Shown here: in pieces, positions 34,060 to 45,155 of the stretch
How positions within the stretch are numbered: the stretch's first letter is position 1
Layout: every line of letters starts with the position of its first letter
Assembly: GCF_902806685.2 (NCBI RefSeq)
Contig: NC_048537.1
Span: forward strand, 12,732,720-12,796,719
Direction of reading: 5' to 3'
DNA length: 64,000 bases
Origin: Maniola hyperantus
Lineage: Eukaryota; Arthropoda; Insecta; Lepidoptera; Nymphalidae
Notes under the pieces: model-generated
Database searches by the model: none
The model's input: only the letters and a program-made list of their open reading frames with translations
Told to the model about the DNA's origin: nothing
Program-made: the position numbers and the translations under genes

Positions 34060-34155
34060 TTTTTGACGAAACATTTTCGTCAAAATTGGTTAAACGGATG
34101 GGCCGTGAAAAGCTACCAGACCGACAGATAGACCCTTTCGCATTTGTAACATTTT
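34060..34155 (+). mobile_element. Family H 3' fragment
   Basis: GGATGGGCCGTGAAAAGCTA, ACCGACAGATAGACCC and TTTCGCATTTGTAAC match the end of family H copies. Confidence 0.65.
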
Positions 34156-34504
34156 ATGGATCATGCAAGTCAGGCCAATTATTCCTCATACCACTTCCAG
34201 TCTTGTTAACTCCTTGCAACAGATACGTAGGCAGTGCGCCATAATTCATGACTTTCTTTCAAAACTGCAACACACGCTATCGCACATGCAAAATAACTTC
34301 GGGATACGGTTAGCGAAAACCGATAATAAACTTTCACGTCTCCCGCCGAATGGATTTTCATTTTGGAGACGGTTCGGTTTTATAATGATTAATCGTTAAA
34401 TTGTTATTGTTTCTTAACTTGCGAAAGGGTTGTAGAAGGCTCTTTTGATTTTTCTTTGCAACACTCATAAATGAGACGCAAATACTTACCTAATTAGAAG
34501 TAGA

Positions 34505-34731
34505 AATGGTGGGAGGCTTCAGCCGTGGCTAGTTACCACCCCACCGGCAAAGCCGTACCGCCAAGCGTTTTAGGGTTCCGATACGATGCCGTGTAGAAAT
34601 CAAAATAGTATGAGTTTAATAAAAAATGCCATACCCCTTCCAGGCTAGCCCGCATCCATCTTAGATTGCATCGTCACTTACCACCAAGTGAGTGATTGCA
34701 GTCAAAGGCTAACTTGTATCTGAATAAAATA
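34505..34731 (+). mobile_element. SINE B fragment, opposite orientation
   Basis: GGTGGGAGGCTTCAGCCGTG, CCACCGGCAAAGCCGTACCG, CGATGCCGTGTAGAAATC and CATCTTAGATTGCATCGTCA are the reverse complements of SINE B blocks. The tRNA-like head is missing. Confidence 0.75.
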
Positions 34732-35369
34732 AAAGTAAGTAAGTACCTATGTTTATTATGTAAACTAATTTTGCAAAAATATCGTTAATCCGTTAACTAA
34801 ACATTACAAATAATAATCAAGATAAGTTTAAAAAGACGTATTTAAAATTTTAAATACATAAAACAATGGCCAACAACCTCGGCCCACAGATTATCAGGCC
34901 TACGAAAATTAAGTAGCTGGAGAAATTTGTCATTCCCTACTTTATCACCGGCAATCATCCCGAGCGGGGCTTATTCATAAATCTCTGCGGCATTATTCCG
35001 AAGGTGAAACAACAAACATTACCGGTATAAATCTGCAACGTATCGCGGTTGCGAGTTACGAGCCTGACACACGGATTGCTGGGCAACTGAGCAAAAATAT
35101 TCGAGTCCAAGCGAGGCAGGCTCGTGAGGCATTACTTTGCGCGGCAGCACAATATTATGGACTCGTAGCGATATATTACTTACTTACTAGGTCTTATCTT
35201 GGGCGACCTAGAAATATCAAAGTTCATCGTTATAAAGGACTATACTCTAGTTGCCTTTTAAAAATTCATAATGTCTATATAAGTAAAGTAAGCAAATGGT
35301 TTTTAATAATATCGTATGGAAATTTTAACAATTATTATTTCATGTAAGTAGCGTAAGTGTAGTTTTAGA
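34732..35369. other. Intergenic DNA with a unique GC-balanced block
   Basis: 34860-35170 contains no frame and no repeat but is clearly less AT-rich than its flanks (GGTTGCGAGTTACGAGCCTG, GCGAGGCAGGCTCGTGAGGC). It is a candidate conserved non-coding element. Confidence 0.3.
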
Positions 35370-35503
35370 GACACCAGGTGGACAGGCGAGATCAAACGAG
35401 TCGCAGGGAATTGCTAGAATCATGCGGCGCAAGACCGTAGCCTGCAGAAGTCCGTACAAGAGACCTAAGTATGTCAGCAATGGACGTCTATCGGTTGACA
35501 ACT
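35370..35503 (+). pseudogene. LINE pol 3' end and tail
   Basis: The frame includes DTRWTGEIKRVAGN, then a stop, AAQDR and QQWTSIG. The matching DNA tail is CAATGGACGTCTATCGGTTG. Confidence 0.7.
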
Positions 35504-35557
35504 ACGATATGGCGTTTGTCTGCTCTCAACATAGAGTTATGATACTAGGTATAGTCA

Positions 35558-35627
35558 GCGACAGGTCATGATGGCAATCGGAGTGGTAACGCCCCGCCCA
35601 CCCACACAGCCCCCGCGCTAATCCAGT
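35558..35627. mobile_element. GC-rich palindromic MITE (family P), half copy
   Basis: GCGACAGGTCATGATGGCAA to CCACACAGCCCCCGCGCTAA; the right arm is absent. Confidence 0.65.
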
Positions 35628-36295
35628 TATTATCTATGATATTTACTTTGTAGACAAATACCTAATAAGAGAAGTTCATGACTGTGGAGTGTGGATAGTA
35701 GATTCTTTCGACATCATTGGTAAATAAAAATTCATATTTTGCTGGCCATTCGTTACGGAAATGTGTCCCGACGTTATCTGCCACCGTCGCGCTATAAGAC
35801 AATAGTAACGCAATAATAAAAATGTTGAATAGCCCCCGTAATGATATTGTTGCCGCGATGCATTGTGGCCGTGATAACGGATAAACTGTACCCAGAAGAC
35901 GCATATACCATTTCCTTGAACTGAGTTATTGCTATTTTATCTTGGAGATTTTTGCTTACCACATTACGTAAGTACTCCTATTACCTATCTTCTATCGATT
36001 GTGGAAACCAGCTTCCTCCTGTGTTGCCTATAATAACGTACTGCCGGGCCATGGGAAATTGGTCGGAATGGATTTTAAGCACTAAGGTATCTATTACTGA
36101 ACTGCTTTTGTAGGTTTGTTTATATGGGGTAATTTCTAGAACTAACTGAATCGATTTTGAAAATTCTTTCACCAGTCGAAAGGTACATTATACCTGAGTA
36201 TTTTTTAAGCTTTTGTGTTTTTTTCCTGAGTAGTCGGTTGTTTGCATTTTGTCTTCCATGTTATGCTCTGAGGTAGAATTTATATTACATCCATA
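35628..36295. other. Intergenic DNA
   Basis: The 35662-35904 minus-strand frame (80 aa) contains a hydrophobic stretch but no start context, splice support or relatives in the window. Not called as a gene. Confidence 0.3.
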
Positions 36296-36500
36296 AGTCT
36301 GTCTGACTATGTGTTTATTACATTTTCACGGTCCATCCGTTCAATCGATTTTGATGATATTTGGTTCAGAGATGGTTTGCGTCCCGGAGATGGACATATG
36401 CTACTTTTTGTCCCGAAAAATCGGAGAGTTCTTAGTACCTTATAAACTTTATAGCGATAACGATAACGCAACTGCTATCGCGTTTGTGGTCGCGAGTTCC
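36296..36500 (-). mobile_element. Family H copy, decayed
   Basis: GTCTGTCTGACTATGTG, CGGTCCATCCGTTCAATCGA, CAGAGATGGTTTGCGTCCCG and TACTTTTTGTCCCG. Confidence 0.65.
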
Positions 36501-39142
36501 ACGTGAAAAATGTTTGACAGTTTGAAGTTTTGATCTCGTATAGTTTGCTGAAGATGCCCAGCTTCATGCTTACAAAACATCAAACAATGAGACAGTAGCG
36601 AGTACCGGGACAAAAATCTACACAACCAACTGCCAAGATTTTCATTCTGCTCCTATAAACAAGCGTTTATTATCCAAATCGACCTCCTTACTTATCTTCA
36701 CTTGGTAGGTATTGTTAAAAAGATGATGACTTAGGAACTGAAAGTCCCATTAAGTACGCCTATTCATGTGGTAACTTGCGGAAGGGGGTGGGTGTTCTTA
36801 GGGAGGGGGTGTGAATACAAATAAAGAAGAGAGTTGTTTAAAAAACGTAACAAGCGGGTATTCTGAGAGATAAGGCTGCGTTTCCGCCGTCTCCCCGCCG
36901 TCATGGAATTATTTCAGTGATTCGACGAAACCCGATGTCGTGGCTGTCGCATTCAACACTTGTATCTTTAAAAATGTTTAGGGTTGTCAACAGGTTTATA
37001 TCGACAATTATATGGCGTGCGAGATGAGTGCCATGATTACCTAAGGAAATCTTTTTTTTTCGTGAGGAAAATCCATCATGGATACCACCGGCCACGAAGG
37101 AGCACAGTGACTGTGGTTATGTAGGACAGGGACTCCTGCCGACTAAAAACCTCACGAAGTTCCATCCCCACCGCTGACGACGGAGCACAACTTACAAGGG
37201 AGTAAGGGGCCGCGACGACACCTCGTTACTCCGCCAGCAGATGTCCGCCGTAGCAGACCCACCACTGAGGCAATACGTGCCCCAACGAAAGTGTATCTAT
37301 CTGTCTGTTACCTGTTCACGGTCCATCTGTTTAACCGATAATGATAAAATCCGTTACGAAGATAGGTTGCATCTCAGCGACAAGCATAGGATAGGCTTCT
37401 CATCCGGAATAAATAAATAGTTCCCACGAGATTTTCTAACTAACCATCTAACCTAACCATCATGTGTAATAATTTAACTCCCATTGGTTTGGTTCCAACT
37501 GGACGCTGAAATGCCTGTAACTTAACAAACATTGGCAAGAACTGGTGCCTACTGACTGACATAATACGGTATTTGACAACTAGTCAAATCAGTAACTTTT
37601 TATCAAAAGTCAAAACGCGCATTTAGTACGTAATATTCTATGAAATACTGACATGTGACGTCACATCATAATGACGTACTTTTTTAGTTGAATCAATGAT
37701 TTAAAATGGTAATTATACTTGAAACTAACGAATGACGTGGATTTTACGTATTTTGGAAGACCTTTTATTTAGTAATCACTGAGAAATAATATATTTTTAA
37801 TGTAGTCAAACACCCAATTTATCGATACCGTTTTATAGATATTTCTGTTGTCGTGTCGCATCACTAGAGACAGATCTGTAAAGAGCGGGCCGTGTCAGAT
37901 GCCCGCCTGTTTCTTAATTTCCTCTTGCGAAGATAAGATTGGCTTTTAGCTTTTTATTGAATTTTCTATGTTAGAACCACTTTACAACTCACTCTGAAAC
38001 GACATTTATTTCAGACAGACAACATAACTTATTCCATTTAAAAATTGAAATTTATGTTGTTCTTCATGTAACTACCCCATACTGTGTGGTGACTAAGTTA
38101 TGATATATATTACTCTAAATTATTTAAATAAACTATTAATAAACTTAAATCTAAAAAAACAACATTAAATTAAAATTAAAATAAATTATCTTCATGTTAT
38201 ATTTTAGAATTATTATTTTAAACGTCCAGGTTTAAATATGCGTGTTCACTTTCTTCAAGCTAGCTTTTCAATTCAATGTGAGATTTCAGATTACAATCCT
38301 TGATTTCCAGTTAACTATATCAAGGGATCGGTTTTTAAAAATTGGTTAAAAGTTAAAAGATTTTCCGTCAACTAAAGTAAACGCTGGTAGAAGTTAGGGG
38401 TAGAGATCATTGTTGATATTTATTTATAAGGTAATATATGCAACTTCTATCACTTTAATAAAAAAAAATACAAAGACAGTACACATAGTAGGTAATACGT
38501 CCCCTAATTTATCCAGTAACTATAAAGCAGTGTTACCTATTATTCATACAAAGTCAAAACTCAAAAGTGCAAAGTCAAATATTTTTTTCAAAATATATAC
38601 CTAATAAATTAGACTTTTTGATGGTCGGTTGTTGAATTTGTAATATGATATGGTGATAATTTTTATGCGAACTTAAAACTTAAACGTACGAGGGTTCCAA
38701 ACGCGCCCAGGTCTGAGAAGAGCCCACAACTTACTCAGCCGGGATTATCATATTAAAATTATCATTCATACCTGTTATGTTCATCACATTTAGTATAATA
38801 GTAAAAAAAACCTCAAAACAAAATAATGATTTTGTTTTGAAGTTTTTTTCTAATCGAGATCTCATTAAGTATATAAGAATCCCGAATACTCATAAACGTT
38901 ATCTGCATAAACCGCCTTAGCTACGGCTGCACATTTCCGCTGAGCACGCTTGATGTGATGGCATCGCTTTCCGGTGCACTTTTATCTTCAATTTAATGAT
39001 GTGCAGAAAGATATTTCACCTCTCAATTCCACTGATTCTTCTTCGACTAAGTAATAATTATATTATAATTTTTGAATACCTTCATGTATGAAGGTATTCA
39101 AAAATTAAGTCAGTTGTGTGTCAACCAGCCTCGTTTCATAAC
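36501..39142. other. Intergenic DNA with scattered repeat traces
   Basis: 37290-37440 has a weak family H trace (TTCACGGTCCATCTGTTTAA). 37080-37260 is a GC-richer unidentified block. The right end of this stretch probably contains an LTR: a TATATAAG box at about 38869 and a 40-bp palindrome at 39067-39106. No gene. Confidence 0.3.
39067..39106. repeat. 40-bp perfect palindrome inside the putative LTR
   Basis: 19-bp arms (AATTTTTGAATACCTTCAT and its exact complement) around GT. It lies 37 bp upstream of the primer-binding site described next. Confidence 0.9.
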
Positions 39143-39143
39143 A

Positions 39144-39162
39144 TGGTGGCAGCGGTGGGATT
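39144..39162 (+). other. tRNA-Leu-type primer-binding site of an LTR retrotransposon relic
   Basis: TGGTGGCAGCGGTGGGATT directly follows CATAACA. It is the complement of a 3' end AATCCCACCGCTGCCA-CCA, which matches insect tRNA-Leu as I recall it. This is the usual LTR end plus PBS junction. No gag or pol frame follows, so only the 5' end of an element remains. Confidence 0.6.
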
Positions 39163-39650
39163 ATATTAAAATCTAATCGGGAAGTAACCTAAGAATACAT
39201 TCGATTGCCTGTGACCCAAAAATATCTTGGCTTAAGCCTGTACAACCTCAAGCTAATTACGACTCTTCTGTGTTATTTAGTAATTCATTTTACTTATATA
39301 TTTATTTTTGAAACTTTAAGGGTAATTACAGACTATCGTTTTTCTGCGCGTTTATACTTGTATACAAGCTTACAACCGCGCTTCATAAAACGAACGTGCT
39401 TGCATGTCCTCATTCCAGTGTGTTCGCTCGAATCAGTGAGTACTTCAGTAGCAATAAGGATTGGCATATTTTGATGCTCTTCGCATATAAGCGTATCTAC
39501 GCTCGTACGAGATGCGCGTACTACAAAATGCTCACGTATACCTACGTTCCTACAAAATAGAGCTTTTACGCGCAAAAAACGCTAATATGAAACCGCTCTT
39601 ATGTTCCAAGAGATTACATAAACTTTTTCACCTACACATAATTATTACTT

Positions 39651-39850
39651 GCTGATGCCCGCGAATTCATCCGCGTGGATTTAGGTTTTTTAAAATTCTG
39701 TATGAACTTTTTGATTTTCCGGGATAAAAGTAGCCTACATAAATGCCACTCTCAGTCCGAAAAAAATATGTCGAACGCGTTGCATTGCTCCGTTGCGGTG
39801 TATTAAAGGACAGACGAACGAACAAACACACATTCGCATTCATAATATAC
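39651..39850 (+). mobile_element. Family H copy
   Basis: GCTGATGCCCGCGAATTCAT, CCGCGTGGATTTAGG, TTTGATTTTCCGGGATAAAA and CACATTCGCATTCATAATAT. Confidence 0.7.
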
Positions 39851-40285
39851 CCATATTGTGAATTTTGAAGGTGTACTAATTTTATTTTTTTAATATTTAT
39901 TTTAAGTGGGCATAAAAGATTGAAACACAAAGCACGATTTCAATCCACTGAATCGAAAAAAGAAGAACAAAAAGCTGCCCCCCATAAATCGTAGGAAAGA
40001 TTTTTCGTAACAAACAATTCAATTTGGAGAAACATCAAAAAATTATCTTTTAATTGTTCAACGCGGCGCGGTCGAATTAGAAACGATGATCGCGTTACAG
40101 TTCACACCTCTGTCAGATGTTAGGGGATGGTTTTAGGGATTCGTGGAGTAAATTATGAATTATTTTTTTACTTTCTTTCACGCATAACTAAGCAAAAGTT
40201 CATTACAAGTTCATATTCCTACAAAAACGAGCCTGTACCTACGCTCAAAAAAACGCTAATCTGAATAACCTGAATAATATAATAT

Positions 40286-40869
40286 TTTTAGCACTCAGAA
40301 GCGGAAAATATTAAAAAATACAAGGTCAAGACAGCTAAATCCAATTTACTTTCATATCGACATAATTTTAAACAATAAGTCAATAAAACATCACATACAA
40401 CCGTTAATAACTTTAAAACAAATATAAAAACAATCAGAAGAATACAAAGAATAATGTCAGCAAACTTACTGCGTATAATGCCAGTACCACAACCTTCTCG
40501 CTCGACGAATCAATTGCGAATCTCCTGAGTGCGGCTGAAGGCTCGCTTTATATAGTTTTTGGTTGGGTACCGACATTACTCACAATAATTTTGCTGACAC
40601 GGCCTCTCCTGATTGTGCGCCGCCCTCGGCTGCACTGGAGATGATTTCGATGGAAGCGTTTGCATGGAGGGCTAGTGTGCGTTCGTCATCTTCATCAGTA
40701 CAGTAGGTACCCCCTATCGCAGCGCCAGCTGAACCAGCAGGGACACCTGAGGACTCACCCGTACCGTCACAATTATTTCCATCAGAACCTGCACAAGAGA
40801 CAAACTGTTAATTTAATCATGACGACACACGCTCTTGCCTATACTGACATTCATCACACATACGAGGCC
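40286..40869 (-). repeat. Terminal direct repeat, left copy
   Basis: Starts TTTTAGCACTCAGAAGCGGA and ends CACACATACGAGGCC. Differs from the right copy only near 40375 (AATTTTAAAC versus AATTTGAAC) and near 40600 (AATTTTGCTG versus AATTCTGCTG). Confidence 0.95.
40546..40555 (-). promoter_or_regulatory. TATA box in left terminal repeat
   Basis: CTATATAAAG on the minus strand, followed about 25-30 bases downstream by CCGCACTCAGGAG, an initiator-like context. Confidence 0.5.
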
Positions 40870-41008
40870 CTCATTCAAAGTTTCGCTTTCACAAACTAAA
40901 ACGTTTCACAATCAACAGTGTTCATAATATCTCTCCTGACATTACATCTCAAACATTCTCATACCTGAACTTGCAAGTTCACACACACACACATATACCC
41001 CCCACGTA

Positions 41009-41215
41009 CGTTCCAGGACAAAGACTGCCAGGACAACACCTGATGCGCATTCAGCGAACGCGACTTTCCAGGAACAAAGCCTGCCAGGACAACACCTGAT
41101 GCGCATTCAGCGAACGCGACTTTCCAGGAACAAAGCCTGCCAGGACAACACCTGATGCGCATTCAGCGAACGCGACTTTCCAGGAACAAAGCCTGCCAGG
41201 ACACCGCCTGATCCG
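41009..41215. repeat. Tandem repeat, 56-bp unit, about 3.5 copies
   Basis: AACACCTGATGCGCATTCAG recurs at 41035, 41091 and 41147, with a diverged unit near 41203. Units 2 and 3 are identical. Since 56 is not a multiple of three, overlapping frames here shift from unit to unit. Confidence 0.95.
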
Positions 41216-41896
41216 CATCCTAAGGACACGACTTCCGGAACCAGCCACTCTAGGTCGCCAGCCTCGGAGCACGCTGCATCTGGGCCACACCAGCCACGCA
41301 GTTCAACCAGCAAGGCAGCTCGCCTCACCCTCACACACGCAAACACATTAAGCGTGCTACTGTAACATAAAGACAATATTCGGTTGAACTTTACTTTCAA
41401 AATAAATGCAGCGTAACTCAAACACTTCCTGCGTTTCTGGATGCTCAAGTCCAATTTTTCTATGAAATGAGACTTGGCGACCGACCTTGGTCGTTAATCT
41501 TAACTAACGTGTCAACGACAGTTCATATGAAAATCTTGCTTAAAACCTTGCAGATTTCACCAACGAGACACAAGCATTGTCACCAAAGGTAACTTATGAT
41601 CGCATTTGGCCAGTACAGCGGCTCGATTGCGGTAGAATGTCAGCCACAATGTCACCATCGCAATCACCTCCGACTGGTCGGCTCGCTCACCATTGGCCAA
41701 AATGTACTGCTGCAACAGGAATCCCTCAAATTCAGCCAATCACAACGATTAGGATTGTAACGAAGTTTTGATGCCGGTTACGCAATCTGATCAGTGGTCA
41801 TGACAATAAGTTTTTATACATGAGGGTAGAAAAACAGGTCTTTCTAATTAAAGCTGTTGCTCTTTAACTCAATCAGCAAAAATATGTCTCACGCTT

Positions 41897-42060
41897 TCTG
41901 TTATGTTTGGGTTATGTTTGAGTTGTGTTTGGGTTGTATTTGGGCTTGTGTTTGGGTTGGTGTTAGGGTTATGTTTGGGTTTGTGTTATGTTTGGGTTTG
42001 TGTTGGGGTTATGTTTGGGTTATGCTCAAGGGGTTATGTTTGGGTTTATATTTGACTTGT
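41897..42060 (+). repeat. G/T-rich imperfect repeat (GTTATGTTTGGG-type)
   Basis: Irregular 12-19 bp units such as GGGTTATGTTTGGGTT and GGGTTTGTGTT. The plus strand is almost free of C. It superficially resembles telomeric DNA but is not the insect TTAGG repeat. Confidence 0.85.
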
Positions 42061-42595
42061 GTTATCATACGTGACATGTTTAACGTAAATCAGTCTACTT
42101 ATTTGATTTGGTCAAAATATGAGCTCGGCCATGCTACCTGACCTAAGTAAATGATTCTAATCAAAATATTAGTCGAAAATTGAAAGGTAAATGAGATTCA
42201 CTCGATTGAAAACTGTCAAACCATACGTTACATAACGTGTTAACAAGTATACTACCGTCTTTGTAAAACAACAGACACATCAAAATTGTAAGGTTGTTTA
42301 AATGGTAACAGGCGTATTAGGTTTTCTCAGTTTGGAATCCATCCACGTTACACTATTTACGAACGTAGGTACTAAAATACGTCATCACTGTTTCGCAATT
42401 ATAGGAGACACCTTTAACATAAAGACAAGCGAGCAGAGCTGGAGCAAGGTATTTACTTTATATGTTCCCAATGATGCAAAGAAAGTGATTTACTTACGAA
42501 GATACTTTATCGACATTATGAATTCTCACTTGGTAAAGAAAGGAAAGGTCTTACCAAATTTCAGCTGATACAAATACAAACAGTCAGCCAAGGGC

Positions 42596-43335
42596 AAAGC
42601 TGTTCCGCCCGCAAAGAGCGCAGGAGCTCTAGCGGCACGCGCGGCATCGCGCACCAGGACTAGCGAGCTGTTGCGCCCGCCAAGAGCGCAGGAGCTCTAG
42701 CGGCGCGCGCGGCATCGCGCAGCGGACCAGCGAGCTGTTGCGCCCGCAAAGAGCGCAGGAGCTCAAACGGCGTGCGCAGCATCGCGTAGCGGACCAGCGA
42801 GCTGTTGCGCCCGCCAAGAGCACCGTAGCACCAGCGGCACACGCGGCACAGCAGCGCAGCACCAGCGCGCCACCTCGCTCACCAAGGGCGCTGTAGCCTG
42901 CAGCGGCGTACGCAGCGCGGCACGGCGCAGAAACACCAGCGCGCCGTCTCGCTCGGCAAGGGCGCAAAAAGGCGCGGCACGGCGCGGCAACACCAGTGCG
43001 CCGTCGCGCTCGGCAAGAGCGCCCAAAAGGCGCGGCAGCGGCGCAGCATGGCGCAGCAACACCAGCGCGCCGTCTTGCTCGCCAAGAGCACAGAAACGCG
43101 CGGCAGTGGCGCGGCACGGTGCAGCCACATTAGCGCGCCGTTGCACTCGCGGAGAGTGCCGAAGCTCGGAACAGCATGCGCGGCATGGCGCCGCCACACT
43201 AGCGCACCGTTGCGCTCGCGAAGAGCGCCGAAGCTCGGAGCAGCGTGCGCAGGTCGCACCTCCGCACCCACGCCAGAGCATGGCAAGCTTCGCACTCGTG
43301 CGGAACGCCAAAGCCCGCAGCCAAGTGCGCAGCAT
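42596..43335. repeat. GC-rich tandem array, 67-68 bp unit, about 11 copies
   Basis: CTGTTGCGCCCGC(C/A)AAGAGC recurs at 42600, 42668, 42735 and 42802, then as diverged CGCTCG(G/C)CAAGAGCGC units to about 43335. Very GC-rich in an AT-rich genome. A 67-bp unit changes frame at each repeat, and all open frames here are Ala/Arg/Cys/Leu low-complexity, so I read it as satellite-like and not coding. Confidence 0.9.
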
Positions 43336-45155
43336 TGTGCCAGAAATTTCGGAAAAAGAAAGATAAAATCAATGTGAGCACAGTGTTTAAATGTAAGTAG
43401 CTCCTAGTCGGTTAAGTACGCCTGTCCTTAGTACGACAGGTTTACATATTCATACAACGATCTAACATAACATGAAAATTGATTTCTAATGTTATAACTC
43501 GTAAAATAATTTGATTCTACCACTTGGCTGTCAATGCCACGTAATATGCAAAATAATTCGAGACACTGAAAGTGTTTAGCAATCGACTAGAGATAAGTTC
43601 AATCCACTGTTAATCAAAATATCTATAGGTACCCGCTGTAGAACTGCAGTACAGTAATTAACACTGACTTTACTGGCAAAAATAATAAATCAACTCGTCT
43701 ACAAATTATGATTTCCTCTTTTACAAAAGAACACTGAATTTAGCCAAAATTTGTTTTTATAACAACTGTCTGAGATTTTCGGGTAGTCTGAAAATTACTA
43801 TTTTCGTTCGCTGTACCTACTAGATTTTTCATTAGGCTTTAGCTTTTCGTTCCTTATACTTTGTGATTATAATTTCCACATAGAAATAAACATGTTTAAG
43901 AAGCACACGACTAAAACTACGCTTTCTAGTCTTAAACTGCGATTTTGAATTGCGGGTATCTCGGCGAGATGCTTCGTACAATGGTTTTACGTAGAATTGT
44001 TCATAACCTAATCAGGATGTTAGCAATATACACCTTTCACGGACACGGACATTAGTCCAAGACAGAACATTTGTGCCCCTTTCGTTTAAAAACCACTTTT
44101 GTACAACAACACCTTTTAAAACATTAAAGACCAAACAATAGACGTAACTACCTCACGGTTATGCAATCGGTTGAGGTTACGAACATTATCCACTTTTTAC
44201 AGCTTGCATTAATAATTAAAAGCAGGTCAAAATTTAAAATAAAGACATGGCTGGATCTCACCTGGTTATTTCCACTAATTGCACTCACTATGTTGCCCGT
44301 CATTACCGACACCGAATAACTTGCATTGGAAGCCACGGAGCTCACACCGTGTGGTGAGGTCTCCCTAGACCTGGTGGTGTAGCGGCGCTGCAGGTCCGAG
44401 CTCGCTCAGACAGCGTTGATGGCGTCTGGACTCACTGCGGTGGCCCAGGCGAGAAGGACGCAGTTCGCCGCGGCGAGGCCGCCGGCGTTAGCAAATGGGA
44501 GATTGTACGAGATCGACTAGCACGTTTTTTATTATTATTCGACAGTCGACTGTATGTTACGCTTATAACGCACTGAGCGGTTGAGAATAGCAACGAATGT
44601 TTGTCGTAATTCTGAGTTGCTAGGGTCTGAAGGATGTTCACGTGATTTTCAAGATGTTAGGAGACTTGGCTTTATGCGTAGATTTGACTACTTGATTTAG
44701 ACAACTGCATTATTAAAATAAGCCGGGTAGACGTAGAAACTTTATTTTTTTATTGAGATTTTTAGCTAACAAAAATTAAAAAGACGGAAATATTTGAACT
44801 GAATACGTACACGTAGCCAACACGTGCTTAGCTAGGTATAAAGCTAAACACTAGCGGAACTTTCTTCAATCGCGACAAGTAGTGACATTTTTATGAAACT
44901 AATGAGGGTAGGACCGCGATCTAAGCGAATGATACGAAACCTAGACCTATTTCGTACACCAGAACAGCTACTCTCATAATACGAAAGATGTTTATTATGA
45001 AACGTAAATGACTCTTATCGCGATATGATCTCAAGCTATTTCTACCAAAACACGAACGAGAAGGTCGTTGGCAAGGCATTATTAACAAAAATAATTAACG
45101 GTTGTTTGTGAGGATATCAAAGCCAATAGTGGGCACAGGACTATCCCAGTTCTGA
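43336..45155. other. Remaining interior of the direct-repeat-bounded element
   Basis: AT-rich, no coding frame. 44340-44500 is a GC-rich block (GGCGAGGCCGCCGGCGTTAG) of unknown nature. Confidence 0.4.

Noticed and set aside
35662..35904. Minus-strand 80-aa frame with hydrophobic segment
   Set aside because: Isolated, with no exon boundaries, relatives or promoter signals; likely chance.
40660..40899. Plus-strand 79-aa frame, repeated at 45529-45753
   Set aside because: The frame is duplicated only because it lies in the terminal direct repeat. It has no domain, and the two copies diverge at the repeat boundary.
41009..41215. CRISPR-like array
   Set aside because: Units abut with no unique spacers, and this is animal nuclear DNA.
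41897..42060. Telomeric repeat or internal telomere
   Set aside because: Units are irregular and do not match TTAGG.
42629..43335. Overlapping minus-strand frames of 138-190 aa, Ala/Arg/Cys-rich
   Set aside because: They arise from a GC-rich 67-bp tandem repeat; the unit is not a multiple of three and several frames are open at once.
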